Assembly (NCBI GenBank): GCA_000349905.1
Contig: KB722736.1
Location: 248,001 to 312,000, forward strand
DNA from: Volvariella volvacea V23
Taxonomy: Eukaryota; Basidiomycota; Agaricomycetes; Agaricales; Pluteaceae
Direction: 5' to 3'
Length of the DNA: 64,000 nt
The position numbers and the translations under genes are program-made. This document shows, piece after piece, positions 51,791 to 63,685 of the stretch (its first letter is position 1; the number at the start of each line of letters is the position of its first letter). The notes beneath the pieces are model-generated. The model searched no databases and had not been told where the DNA came from. It saw only the letters and a list, made by a program, of their open reading frames with translations.

Positions 51791-53144
51791 ATGAAGTGGC
51801 TCATCTCCTTCATCGCTTTTGCTGCTCTTCAATTCGTTTCGGTGGGTATACTTGACTTCGAGATAGCAGTTCACGGTCAGAGCAGCTCCTTTGTCATATA
51901 GGCACTCCCAACCGAGCTATCTGAGCACTCACTTACCAAGCGTGCTGCTTACGGTGATGTTGCCAACATCGGCTACGCGACCTTGAACGGAGGGTAAGTT
52001 TTACGGCGACATACTAAAACGAGGCGCTCACTCGAGCTACGTCATTTAGCACAACTGGTGGCTCTGGTGGATCAGTGACTACTGTATCTACCCTTTCTGC
52101 TCTCACCTCTGCCGTCTCTGGCACTGCTAAGAAGATCGTTGTCATCTCTGGTACGTCCCGACACAGGTTGCACGGTACATGATACTAAATTGTCATCCTA
52201 CCAGGCACAATTACCGGTAGCACAGTTATCCGTGTTGGCTCAAACACATCCGTTATTGGATTGAGAGGCTCTTGTGAGTGATCGCCACACGACGCAGCTT
52301 AGGCGAGTTCGCTGACTTTACATAATAGCTCTCGTTGGTGTTGGCCTTCGTGTCTACCGCGAGAACAACGTCATCATCCGAAACGTCAAAATCTCCAAGG
52401 TGTTGGCTGATGTTGGTGATGCCATTGGTGTCCAGGAAGCCAACCAAGTCTGGATCGACCACGTCGACCTCTCCAGCGACATGGACCACGACAAGGTAAG
52501 ATTTAATCAAGTCAAACCCCAGCTAATACTCACCTTCCGATCTCGACAAACAGGACTAGTCAGTCTCATTCTTATATGGATCAAGAGCAAAGACTGACCT
52601 CTATTTCAGCTACGATGGATTGCTCGACATCACCCACGGATGCACTGGCGTTACTGTCTCCTACAGCAAGCTATACAACCACTGGAAGACCTCCCTCGTC
52701 GGCCACTCTGACAGCAACGGTTCTGAGGATACCAAGATCACTGTCACCTACGCCCTCAACTACTGGAGCAACCTCAACTCTCGCACACCCTCCTTCCGCT
52801 TCGGACGTGGACACATCTACAACAACTTCTTTGAGAACGTCAACGATGGCATCAACACTCGTGTCGGTAAGTATTCGCGCGCTGGTCTCTTCTCGTACGA
52901 CTCTAACTAGCCATTTACAGGTGCTCAACTCCTTGTCGAGAACAACGTCTTTGTCAACACCAAGGCACCTCTGTACTCTACCAGCTCCGGATACGCCGTC
53001 GCTCGGGGCAACGACTTTGGCGGAGGCGTCAACACGGCTCTCGTTGGCACATTCACTTCTGCTCCTTATGGCTACAGTCTTATTGGCGCGTCGAGCGTCA
53101 GGTTGACAGTCACCGGCCAGGCTGGACAGACCTTGACATTCTAA
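51791..53144 (+). CDS. secreted pectate lyase, family PL1 (intact copy)
   Basis: About 321 residues over eight exons. The signal peptide MKWLISFIAFAALQFVS-A is followed by a short propeptide ending in a Kex2-like KR (SLTKR-AAYGDVA). PL1 motifs in order are KIVVISGTI, GDAIGVQEANQVWIDHVDL (calcium ligands and the vWIDHcdl signature), YYDGLLDITHGC, SYSKLYNHWKTSLVGHSD and RTPSFRFGRGHIYNNFF (catalytic Arg region); the end is TGQAGQTLTF. It cleaves de-esterified pectin by beta-elimination outside the cell. Exon 6 is only 5 nt (GACTA, 52554-52558), between introns of 58 and 51 nt; it supplies the DY of HDKDYYDGL. No lesion found. Confidence 0.93.
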
Positions 53145-53160
53145 ATGGGCTAAAATAGTT

Positions 53161-54293
53161 TTTTGTATTGTACGGGATTTGTATTGAAGCTTTGTTTTAA
53201 AATGCATCTCTGTTTTTGTGCTCTTGGATGGATGAATTACGTAGTAGTACTGAGTAATGATAAGATTGGAAGATATGTTTTTACTGAATGGGCGTCGTAT
53301 AACTTTATGGAGATAAAGACACCAACGGCGTCTCATCAGGGTGTATGTTCTTAATATTGGCAACAACATGTACCAATTTCACTCAACCCTATAGCATTCA
53401 CGTTCCAAGGAGCCCCCCCCACCCTTCCCGGGTAAGTCGTTTCTCCTTCCAACGGACACTAGTACATAGTTTATTTCCTTCCTCTGATCGGTATACGTAC
53501 TGCCTCATATGTATGATACGTAGTTCTTTCTCTCTGGTCCTGGTTTCTCTCTCGCGTCTCTCGTAGTCCGTTTGATAGTTTCCTCTAGTTTGATACTGTT
53601 CCTACGATCTCAACTCCACCGTATAACATTCTACCGTACTTCTATTAGTTACCGTAGATACTCTCATGTATTACCTTCGGGGGGCCCGTACTTAGCTACA
53701 GCCTATAACAGATTTTAAAAAAAAAAAAAAAGTACCAATTTCACGGAATTAAAACGTGCAAAAAAAATAACAAGCGCACTCAGAAATAGCAAAGTACTAC
53801 TTGCCACCAGCAAGCCAAGACCACTAGCTGATTCAGAACCAACAAGCGGCGTTCCTAATATTTGCGACTTGGCGGCGATTGCAAAACCCTGGTGGAGCAT
53901 AACTCTGACAGCGTGAGGGCCAAATCTGTTTTTAGCATTCAACAGCCACTGATTACGTTGGAGAAGAGTTCCTGGACATACGACCTGTACGTTTTCTATT
54001 ATGTTTGAGTTACGTCAGGTTGAGTGTTTGTTATCAACGCATAAGGGACAGTCAATAGGTGGCTCTGAAGGCTTATTCTCAGGTGCCAGCTCTGACACCA
54101 TTGCCACAAACGCCGTTAACCCTCGTTACGTAGGACCGGTGTTGCACTCGAGCCTTGTGCCTGCCTAGTGCTGATACACGCCGACACATCCAACATTCTG
54201 GGGATTCTATTTAAATGCGAGATCCAAGGCCCATGGCCGTCTAGTTGGTCTCCGTTTTGTGCCCCTCTACATACTTTCGCTTCTGCGTACTTT
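53161..54293. other. intergenic between pectate lyase 2 and DUF6534 copy C
   Basis: Contains a 15-nt poly-A run at about 53714-53728 and, from about 53860, sequence related to the module upstream of copies A' and D (GACACCATTGCCACAAACGCC and TGCCTGCCTAGTGCTGATAC stretches). A minus-strand frame (53715-53942) with one hydrophobic helix is not supported by homology. Confidence 0.4.
54208..54216 (+). promoter_or_regulatory. TATA-like TATTTAAAT before DUF6534 copy C
   Basis: About 80 bp upstream of the start codon. Similar A/T boxes stand at about 2837-2844 (copy A') and 59547-59556 (copy D, TACTTAAATA), in alignable flanks. Confidence 0.55.
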
Positions 54294-56000
54294 ATGGACC
54301 AGGTGAACGTTATTACGGTGTGAGTGCAATGAGCTCTCAGCTCTGTCTGTTTCCGAGCTGTCGGTTCATGCCGAATGCTTGTGAGGTTGATGAATTCTTA
54401 TCCTATTAGTGCAGGCGCTTCAGTTCGTATTTCTTAATGCTCACCATATCGCCGTCATCCGAAGAAAACGTGTTTCTACGCTTTTATGCAGTTAATCGGA
54501 GCTGCTTTCAGCTGGTGCCTTTATGGATGCTTGATGGTTCAGTATTGTGAGTTCTTAAAACACTTAAGCTTAAAAAACCTCGTGCTAACCTATTGTCCTT
54601 GTGGGGGTCGAAAAGACGTCTATTTCACCACATCAGCCACCAGCGAGACTCTATCTAAAGATCCTGTGTGGCTCGTTAGCATAGGTATGTCCTTACTATG
54701 AGCTTGAATGCCCGAATATTGGTTTAACCTTCACTCGTGTACGTGTTGGCAAACAGTTGGCACCTTGTTGGTGCTCGAGAGTGGTTTCACTTTTCTCATG
54801 ACCCACAGCACTTGGGTGTACCTTATCGATTGGTACGGGCTCGACCCTTACATTTTGCAAAACAATCCTGTGCCTTGGTCATATGCTATTTGTCCTGCAA
54901 TCACGGGTCTAGGTGTGCTTTCAATGTACTTTCCCTGAACTTTCTATCTAAATTTGTTTAATGTTCATTGCATGGGCTTGAAGTGGCAAGCATCGTTCAA
55001 GTATATCTTGCATGGTGATTGACCCGCTATAAGGCGCTAGAGCCTGTTCTAATGATTCCAAAATTGAAGGAGAATATGGAGTCTCTCGTGCATGTCCCGG
55101 AAGGGCAGCATCATTGCCCTAGTAATTATTGCGGTAAGCAGCATGTTACATACAGATCCCACCCCTTGTAACCCCTGATCCTAACAGCTCGCCTCCATCG
55201 AAGTGATCCTATGCTTTGTTGTTACAGCTAAGGTCCTCAAGTTCTGTCTCAGAGTCACTGATCGCCCGTGACATACTAACTCGAACATGTGCATTGCTGT
55301 CACGGTATAGTTCCTCCAGAGCCAAGATCCGCAGCAAGTCACAGAAGGCGCCCATACAAACCTGGTACCAGTTCTCACATTTTCGGATGGATAAGTATAT
55401 TGCTAACATAAGGTAACAGGCTTACCTTGTAGTTGGGTTTGCCTGTGATATCATTATCACATTTACCATGACCACGCTTGTACGTGTTATTATACTATAC
55501 CCTTCTAAATTCGCATGTTCCCTTTCACTGACACTGGCACGCTGCTACCAATATCAATAGCTTTGGCGTGCTAAAGCTGCAGCCACTGGTGCCCTCAACA
55601 GCGAGATGAATGAGATCATCCTCAGGAGCTTTGAAACTGGCTTTGTGATCACTGCGGCTGCATTTGTGGCATTTATCCTCTTTTTTTGCAGCTCGGCCAA
55701 TTCCCTTGGTTTGATTTTGTAAGCTCCTTTACTCTCTACTCCGGGGCACCCTTCGTTGTCAAGCTATATTTATTTTTGCTTTGCATCTCTAGGGTGTTTT
55801 CGATCAGCAGATTGTAGGTCGCTGCACTTGGTCTTTGTCTACTCATCTGATTGGCATGGCTTTTGCGAAACGCTGTCGACGGATGTAGGTATACAGTGAC
55901 ATTGCTGGCATCGCTCAATGGCCGCAGGCATTTGCCTGGCAATTGGATCGCGAACGAAAGCATTCTATCTATCGCTCAGTCAAATACACAACTCCATTAA
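54294..56000 (+). CDS. DUF6534-type seven-helix membrane protein (copy C)
   Basis: The best-preserved reading of the family here. MDQVNVIT plus the 13-nt exon (54410-54422) gives VAGAS, then LIGAAFSWCLYGCLMVQY, TSATSETLSKDPVWLVSI, LLVLESGFTFLMTHSTWVYLI, NNPVPWSYAICPAITGL, VASIVQVYLAW, RIWSLSCMSRKGSI, CFVVTAKVLKF, AYLVVGFACDIIITFTMTTL, LWRAKAAATGALNSEMNEI and finally YTVTLLASLNGRRHLPGNW, ending at 56000. The exon near 55310-55395 cannot be fixed because all three frames are open, so that junction is uncertain. Otherwise donors and acceptors agree in phase. The helix pattern and ASLNxR end define DUF6534; no ligand or role is known. It follows the intact pectate lyase exactly as copies A'/A follow the broken one. 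Confidence 0.65.
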
Positions 56001-56199
56001 CGTACCATTACGCATAAGCCCTTCTGACAAACGTGGACACCAAGGATGCTAAAGGTGGTGGCCTTTAATACATTTGGTTGTTCTATAAATTCTATTCTCG
56101 TTTTATCGTACTTAGCTTGAGAACAGATGTATTTCAATACTAGCAGGAAAATGTGATCGTATAATTGACATGCATCGTGTCGGGCGCTCACTTTGTCCA

Positions 56200-56535
56200 C
56201 TGCCATAGTTGACTTCGGCGATGGCGGCCTTATTGTGGCCTTCAATAACAACGATAGCGCCTTCAAACAGCCAAAATTGGTTTTACGCGGTTTTTGGGTA
56301 TAACGCGTGGATATAATGCAGGTGTCTGGCGCATCGAGAAGCATCTTTATTTCTTGTGCGACCTCAAAAACACGTGCAGAGCAAATATCGTAGGAATTGG
56401 AAGTGCTCGCTTTCCGGTTTCGCGGAGCAACAGCGGCGGGTATTTTGGTAGAGGGTACCTCACACTCGCTGATTTTGATGATAATTCTGGACACCCCTCG
56501 TCGATGAACTATGTTTCTTCTTTGCATTTTTAGGG
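56200..56535 (+). pseudogene. fragment of a PVL-type lectin gene
   Basis: Two decayed blades: VDFGDGGLIVAFNNNDSAF-KQPKLVLRGF, then in a shifted frame YNAGVWRIEKHLYFLCDLKNT and SRSNSGGYFGRG. These correspond to the second and third blades of the intact lectin 1.4 kb downstream. Start, end and most repeats are missing. Confidence 0.8.
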
Positions 56536-57605
56536 TGCCCTTGTCCACCTTTCTCTACTCTGGACGGGTTTATTTGTGAAATGAAAACACCTGGGGATGA
56601 TGCCACGGTGGCAAGGGTAAAAGCTCAAGTTGTACACCCTAGGAATTAAAGGTAGGCGTAGAATTGGACCTATTTCATTCCACGATGGACGTCGACTTGT
56701 ACAGTACTTACATGCGGTCGGGAGTACCACTAGCAAAATTCAATGCCCTCCATTTTGCCTTGCGCCTACTCGGGAACTTTGGGACAACTTGCGGCGTCCT
56801 CTAATAAAACCAGCGCAGGATACCTTATTGAATGTGTCTCTGTACTGAGCTACAGAATAGCAGAGCGTGTGAATGCCTTGCTTGCACGCCAAAATTCTTT
56901 ACTGCAAATGATTCGATGAAGATTTCCAAGTCCCCTGCGTCCTGGAGCTAAATGGTCAGCTCCAGAGGATGAATCCAGACCGCTTCTTTACTTGGGCTTC
57001 TTAATTTGCTTGAAAGCGTGCACGTTCACATGATTGATCATGAATCCAAAAGTGAATAACGTGTCGAAAAATAGGTTCTTTGTGATCTGGTGTAGTCTAG
57101 GCATTTTAAAGATAACCACTGCGATCGCTAATGAGTCAAAAGGGATCAGGAAAATGCACCAATAATGGAGCCGCATGGGTTCTAGCAACGTCAAGATATC
57201 GAGGTGGATTATCAGGGTTGCTGTTCTTCCGGATGGGTACCCTCCGTTCAATTGTTTGTGGGGCAGGGTATATATACAAAATCAAGACGTACCGATCCAG
57301 AAGTAAGGTTAGCACCGTGTCCCGTGGACAATGTGTTCAACGTTCGATATCCAATGATCCTAGATGTTAAAAACTCTCCAACGGGCTTTCTAGTTTCCAA
57401 TATAGTAGCATTCTAGGGTCTCGTCGTTGTGCCACAACTATCCTAGGATACGTTGTTGGAAAAGTCCTCTGATGGGGACAGTGGGCACTTAAAGAAGAAT
57501 CACGGGTTTTCTGTGTTTGTATAAATGGGCTTTGGGTCTGAGGCATTCGTCGTTCAAGTCGTTCATCCCGGCTGATCTCTATACACGCAATTCCAACGTC
57601 AAAAA
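56536..57605. other. intergenic between lectin fragment and lectin 3
   Basis: No gene recognised. A minus-strand frame (56988-57251) contains hydrophobic stretches (YWCIFLIPFDSLAIAVVIF and FFDTLFTFGFMI) and could be a remnant of a membrane-protein gene, but no family signature is visible. Confidence 0.4.
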
Positions 57606-58867
57606 ATGACAACACCTGGTCAAGGTTTGGGTAAGCAACACCCCTTCCTCATGCTTACTTGTGCTTACCAGGTTCTTATTGACTTGTAGCTCCTCCTACC
57701 CGCCGCAAGGGTTGCGCAGACATCATCGGTTTCGGTGACAAAGGCGTTTACGTCGTGCGCAATTCTATGAATCTCAGCCCACATCGAGTCATCGATGACT
57801 TCGGTTACTCTGCCGGGAATTGGAGGACCGAGAAGCATCTCCGTCTCGTTGCAGATTTAACTGGAAATGGCCCAGGAGACATCGTCGGCTTTGGAAATAG
57901 CGGCGTCATCATTTCCATAAACAACAATGACAACACCTTCCAAAAGTCCAAATTGGTCCTGAAGGACTTTGGATATGACGCCGGTGGTTGGCGCATCGAC
58001 AAGCATCCTCGCTTCTTATTTGATCTTAGGAGGACAGGCCGAGCTGACATCATAGGGTTCGGCAATGCCGGTGTCTATGTATCGAAGAACAGTGGCAACG
58101 GCCATTTCAGTAGTGCCTCTCTTGCCCTCAACAATTTCGGCTACAACCAAAACTGGCGAGTTGACAAACACATCCGCGTCCTTGGTGATTCCAATGCCGA
58201 CGGATGTCCTGATATTATTGGTTTTGGGGAGAGTGCGACTTACCTCTCGATGAACAACCGCGATGGGACGTTCGGACAACCCAAGAAAATCAGTGACACG
58301 TTCTGCTATAGTAAAGGATGGCGGGTAGACAAGCACCCTCGCTGTGTTGCAGACTTGACGGGAGATAGGAGGGTGGACCTTGTCGGTTTTGGAGACGCCG
58401 GAGTGTACGTCGCGCTCAATACTAGCAGCGGTGTCTTCCAAAAAGCCAAACTGGCTATCGAAGACTTTGGCTACAACAAAGGCTGGCGTGTCGACAGGCA
58501 TCCGCGGTTCGTTGCTGATCTCACTGGCGATGGGCGTGGTGATATCATTGGCTTCGGGAATGCGGGTGTATATGTCTCTTACAACAACGGCGACGGCACC
58601 TTCAAGGCTCCAAAGCTCGTGATCAAAGATTTTGGATACGACGCAGGTGGATGGCGCGTCGATAAGCACCCAAGATTCGTAGCTGATCTTACGGGAGATG
58701 GGCGTGCTGACATTGTTGGCTTTGGCAATGCTGGAATTTACGTGGCCTTCAACAACGGGAAGGGAGAGTTTAGTCCTGTGCAAAGGATAGTCAACGACAT
58801 GGGATATGATGCGGGAGGATGGAGGGTAGAGAAGCATGTCCGCTACCCAGCTAACCTTTACGTTTGA
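57606..58867 (+). CDS. PVL-type seven-bladed beta-propeller lectin (copy 3)
   Basis: Same design as copy 2: a 25-nt first exon (57606-57630, MTTPGQGL) and a second exon of exactly the same 1,178 nt (57690-58867), again 400 residues. APPTRRKGCADIIGFGDKGVY opens blade one; repeats such as DLTGDGRGDIIGFGNAGVY and FGYDAGGWRVDKHPRFV continue to HVRYPANLYV. No signal peptide. It differs from copy 2 at many scattered positions in all blades (for example SNADGCPDIIGFGESATYL against VDGDGYPDIIGFGENATYI), so the sugar sites may differ. Fully open, likely functional. Confidence 0.93.
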
Positions 58868-59625
58868 ATATGTACCGATTCTGTAGGCCTTTCGTTCCCA
58901 TGTAGATCACCTCGTGGGACCGATGCCAATGTTATTTTCCCGCGTTTTCTATATATCACCAGTCCCGTACTATGCCGGTAGGCAGCAGTGTAGTGCCAGT
59001 CGCGACTAGCGACCAAAGCCGAGTCGTGGACTTGATTTTGGAGACTTTTCAGCCACAAATCACGTGTTTCTTACACTCTCGTGACCTTTCGACCCTTGCC
59101 GGGAAGTAGTCAAGGTTTTCAGGTTGGATCGACAATCGGATGCCCGCCCACACGCGAGTATCCGACCTTGGCAACAACCAGTCACGACTAAGTCGCCGAC
59201 TGGCACAACACTGGTACTAAGTGACTACCATGTTCATCAACAACACCTAATATCCAAGCTGAAGTGTTAACTCTGTTACTGCAGCTAAAAGCGTAAACTC
59301 ATCGCGTGGTGTGTCGCAATAGGCATGAGCAAATCTGGGCCTACAGATCGGACCACCGCGACTCATCAATTCGTGTACCTCGAAATAGCAACTTCGCCGT
59401 TTATTCAAATGACGTTAATTGAAGTCGGTGTTAGGGTCTGTGCTACGAACGCCGTTGGTTGCGTAGTGCCGGGGTTGCGTTCGTGCCTGTCTTTGCTCTA
59501 AACTGGTACTGATATGCATTGGCGCACTCGGTAAGCCGGGTGCTCTACTTAAATACAGGGCAGATTAGGCGGTGGTTGATTTTCAACCTCCATCTTGCTC
59601 TCATCCCCTACGCACTGTGTGCGCT
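58868..59625. other. intergenic between lectin 3 and DUF6534 copy D
   Basis: The second half holds the DUF6534 upstream module (GGTGTTAGGGTCTGTGCTACGAAC), matched on the minus strand near 2940-2960, and a TACTTAAATA box at 59547-59556. Confidence 0.5.
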
Positions 59626-61301
59626 ATGATCCAGAGGGGCATTATTTCGACGTGAGTGCAATAAATCCTTGGCTCGGTCCTGCTGAGTCATTGGCCCATA
59701 CTAATTATGTGCGGTTGATTGATTCTCATTTCGTTAGCCTAGGTGCTAAGGTTCGTGCTTCCCTATCACTCAGCACATATCTCTATTCCAAGAAATGTGA
59801 CTCGATGTTTTTGTGCAGTTAATTGGGACTGCTCTCAGCTGGTGCCTCTATGGATGTTTAATGGTCCAATTTTGTAAGTAGTCCTCATGCGCAAGCTTCT
59901 GTAGCACCCATGCTAACGTATTGCTCCTTTGGGGGTCGGGTAAGTCGCATATTTCACCGCACCTGCTGCTAGCAGTACGCGATCCAAAGATCCTACTTGG
60001 CTCGTTACCATAGGTACGACCTGAACTGCCCTACCGCCAGTTTCACCCCACTCACACATTGGGACACAGTTGGCATTTTGTGCGTGCTTGAGAGTGTTTT
60101 TACACTTCTCATGACCCATAGCACTTGGGTACACCTTGTCGATTGGTACGCGGTCGACATTCAGGTGGTGCTCAATAGCCCTGTACTTTGGTCATTTGCC
60201 ATTTGTCCCGTGCTCACGGGTATAGGTATGTTGTCTATAGACCTTCTATCTGAACTTGTTTGATATATATGCGCGGTATTGGTTTGAAGTGGCAAGCATC
60301 GTTCAAGTATTCCTTGCCTGGTATGTGGCTCCCTAAGGTGCTAGAGTCGGCCCTGATGACATTATAATTGAAGGAGAATATGGCATCTTTTTCACATGTC
60401 TTGGAAGGGCTACATCGTTGCCCTGGTAATAATTTTGGTAAGCAGCATGTATATGTCTAGGTCGTGCTTGCTGTAACCTCAGGTTCTCAATTATATATCA
60501 GCTTTCCCTAGCTGAGGTAGTCCTGTGTTTTGTTGTCGCAAATACTGTAAGGTTCTCAAGTTCTGCCTTGGAGTCGCTGGTGATACTAATTACCATCCAT
60601 CACAATAAAGTTCTTTCAGAGTTATAATGACCTGCAAAAGATCCTCGAAGGCCTCCATAAAAACTTAGTACCTGTTCTTTCGTTCTCGCGCGGATGGATC
60701 TACCATTAACACCAAGTAATACTAGGTGTACCTCGCACTTGCGCTTGTGTGTGATAGCGTTATCACGCTGACTATGATCACCCTTGTACGTATCGTGAGA
60801 GCATTTAATTCCAGGTTAAAATACTCAGTTTTACTGGCACCGGCATGCTACTACTAATAACCACAGCTTTGGTGTGCCAAGGCTGAAGTCACGAGTACTT
60901 TCAAAAACCGGATGAGAAAAATCATGCTCAAAAGCCTCGAAACTGGGGCAGTGATCACTACGGCTGCCTTTGCGACTTTTTTCCTCTTTCGATATGCCTC
61001 GGATACCTACCTTGGTCTAATTTTGTAAGTCCCTATTCCCTTCACTCCCAGCTCGATAACCCTCCTCATTGATGAATTGTATTTTTTTTTTCATCCCTAG
61101 GGTATTCTCAATTAGCAGATTGTATGTCATTGCGCTTGTTTGCTTCCTGGTCGACTCTCATGACACTTGTGCCTGTGCAACGCTGTCAACGGTTGCAGGT
61201 ATACGATGACTTTACTGGCATCACTCAACAGCCGAAGATACATACCCGCTCGTGAAAATGAGCATATGAGCACTGTGGTTATCCCGAGTATTCCTACTTG
61301 A
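59626..61301 (+). CDS. DUF6534-type seven-helix membrane protein (copy D)
   Basis: Starts MIQRGIIS; the 13-nt exon at 59738-59750 creates TLGAK, the usual TLGA beginning of DUF6534 proteins, followed by LIGTALSWCLYGCLMVQF. Further exons give TAPAASSTRSKDPTWLVTI, LCVLESVFTLLMTHSTWVHLV, LWSFAICPVLTGI, VASIVQVFLAW, RIWHLFHMSWKGYIVALVI, FSISRL and YTMTLLASLNSRRYI, ending VVIPSIPT-stop. Compared with copy C there is a 5-nt length difference in the exon near 60515-60585, so one of the two is frame-shifted or spliced differently there. The C-terminus pairs it with copy B. Confidence 0.6.
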
Positions 61302-61418
61302 TCTGCCCCAAACACGTTCTTTTCCATGTATACCCATCATACCCACGCTCCGCTCGATCCATTATGTAAATTGATCATATTAAATAAACCGGTGGATCTT
61401 CCAGCCAGCCACACAATA

Positions 61419-63067
61419 CTACCCATCAACACTAAGATCTTCAAAAGTCAGGCTTCGACTGGTATCAAAATCTTCGCTATCGCTTCCGCCATTATTTCCA
61501 TTATCCGCTGCGACTTCCTCATCGCTGGTTTCCGCGCAGCGTACACCATCAACGACCATGTCCAGCTTATACAACATACGTTTCGCCCGAGGAGTGTCTC
61601 TGTTCCGACAGCTTATCCTAACCTTGTCGATAAATCGATCGTGCTTGTAGTGTCTATGCATCTGGAAATCCTCTAGTGCCCGCGGAGTGATATCGTCGGC
61701 CTCGTCCAACTTAAGTATGAGGACCTTCAGCCCAGGGAAAATGGTTCCCGCAAAGTCGTAACACGCTGGACAACCCAATAAGGGAGGTCGACAGTCGTCG
61801 CTAAAACCTTCGTTGCAGTAACAGATTTCATAGGGATGGGGAAAGATCTTGAGCATAGTAGAGCACAGCCGACCTCCCCCAAGCGAGAGCCTTGTAAGCG
61901 CACTCCCCTTGGAATGCACCTACGCGATCATCAAAAAATCGTCCATTAGGTGATCGCCTTCCCGATCTAATGAAAATCTGAAGCTTCTCTGGTGGAAAAT
62001 TGTCGAGGAGATCGTAACACGGCTGCACTCTAATATGATACCGATCAGCCACTCAGTGCGGCTTGAATATGGGTTCCTCTGGCTTGCTAGGATCATAAAC
62101 CTCGAAACGGCTGCCATGATGGACCACCATCTTCAACTAAAGACGTGGAAAATCGTGAAAGATGGCGGAGTCGTACCAAATGCTAAATATGCGGGGTAGC
62201 AGTCCAGCAGAGTAGTAATTGAGGTCGATGTGCAATGTCCTGAGTGATGAGAGTTTGGCGGAGGAGAGCAAGGTAGCGCAGCAGCTGTAATACTCGTTGC
62301 TCAACTTGAAAAAAGTGAGGTGTGGCAAGGATATGTTAAGTTCCGGTGAGTTGACTTCGGGTTTGGATCTGGGTAGCACCGAGGTGAGCGCTCCGTCTAG
62401 AGTCAGATATTGAAGTTTGGTTAAAGTCGATAACACCCTTGAAGAACTCCACCGTCGATGGTAAAGACCCATTGTCCAAATTTCTGAGTATGAGCGTAGT
62501 GAGGTCGGGGCAAATAAACGCGTAGTTGAAGGGGCGACATCGACAAGTCCAAATCGAAATTGGTCATGAACTTGTATATATCAGAAAAGAAGCCTCTGTC
62601 GTAGCACGTGAAGGACCCGATTCTGTCCATTACTGCAACGAATAAGGGACATGTGATCTTCCAATAATCGGGAGGGACATCAGTGCATTCGATGAATATG
62701 CTGAGAGGAGCAGAGCGTGACCGACGAATGAGCTCAGAAATCCAGGCAGGCTTCGAGGTGGGGATAAAAAGCGATGTCCATAGAAGGGGTGATTGCAGAG
62801 CCAACTCCCTGAAGTGATACGACGCATTAGGATCGCCCTTAAAGGGGAGTGTATGTATCGATATAATTGTTTGCACTCGAACATGATTCGCAGCAGAATT
62901 TCTGCAGGAACGCGCATGATGGGCGCGAGTGCATTTCGACGGATTCGAAGTAGAGAGATACACTCCTGTGAGTCCGCCCGGGATATTTCATCGTCAATCT
63001 TCCTGCGTGCAGCCTCAACATCCTGGAATGTGCCATAAACGCCACTCGTTGTCAGTGGCAGGGACAT
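61419..63067 (-). pseudogene. degraded F-box protein gene
   Basis: The first frame reads VEAARRKIDDEISRADSQE-LRIRRNALAPIMRVPAEILLRIMFE, the usual coiled segment and F-box core of agaricomycete F-box proteins, which recruit substrates to SCF ubiquitin ligases. ELALQSPLLWTSLFI follows in another frame; a 68-nt GTGCAA...TTCAG intron with a CTAAT branch site can join them. Further on, the homologous text changes frame twice near 62440-62550 without splice signals. In-frame TAG and TGA codons lie near 62140 and 62058. A last shift occurs near 61900 before the Asp/Glu-rich end at 61419. The number of lesions makes a functional gene unlikely. Confidence 0.7.
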
Positions 63068-63685
63068 GAATACGTGAAAACTTGATTAATAATCTCTGGA
63101 ACAATGTCATTGACCTTTCCTATGCGACATTCGTGGTATGTGCCTTGCTCGGGGAGGTCTGTGCTGTTGGGTGCTCTTAACCTGGTTGCCAGCGGTAGAG
63201 TCACGAGCCACGGCTGTAACCGCGAATTGTCACATCATGTGATGGCGCGGTGGCGCTATGTCACGCGTTATATTTCTCGTCCTTTCACGTCGACGTCGGA
63301 GAGTCTTGAGGTGGCAATGACAACGGGAATTTCAATACTTAATAGATTTCGATACACCCAATCCGAATTGAAATCCAGGGGGACGTTTGATATGCAAGGA
63401 AGTAACAGTGACTAGACCTTGCCACTCGCAGTGCCAATTGACTCTCAGCGTAAGTATTCCCATGTACAGAACACATGCTGAATAAAGTAGCGGGGGTGCG
63501 TAATTACTTAGTGTCACCTGGTATTGAGGAATGAAAATATGCACACAACATCCGAGTCATCAAATTTACACGAATGTGTAAAACATTTCAGTCGGAAGGT
63601 CTCTTCCAGATCTAGAGTGGGCGCACTGGCACCGCTGGCGGTAGTATCTGCTACAGCTAGACAATTTTGTTAGTGGATATTCGAT

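Larger units (their letters stand above)
50515..53160 (+). repeat. right copy of the inverted ~2.7-kb segmental duplication
   Basis: Plus-strand counterpart of 3780-6460. It includes the upstream stretch, the two ACGGCC units near 51085-51110, the promoter and the intact pectate lyase. Divergence is larger in introns and flanks than in exons. Confidence 0.8.

Noticed and set aside
53714..53728. Poly-A run as the end of a retroposed gene
   Set aside because: No intronless coding sequence upstream of it and no flanking target duplication; the neighbouring pectate lyase keeps its introns.
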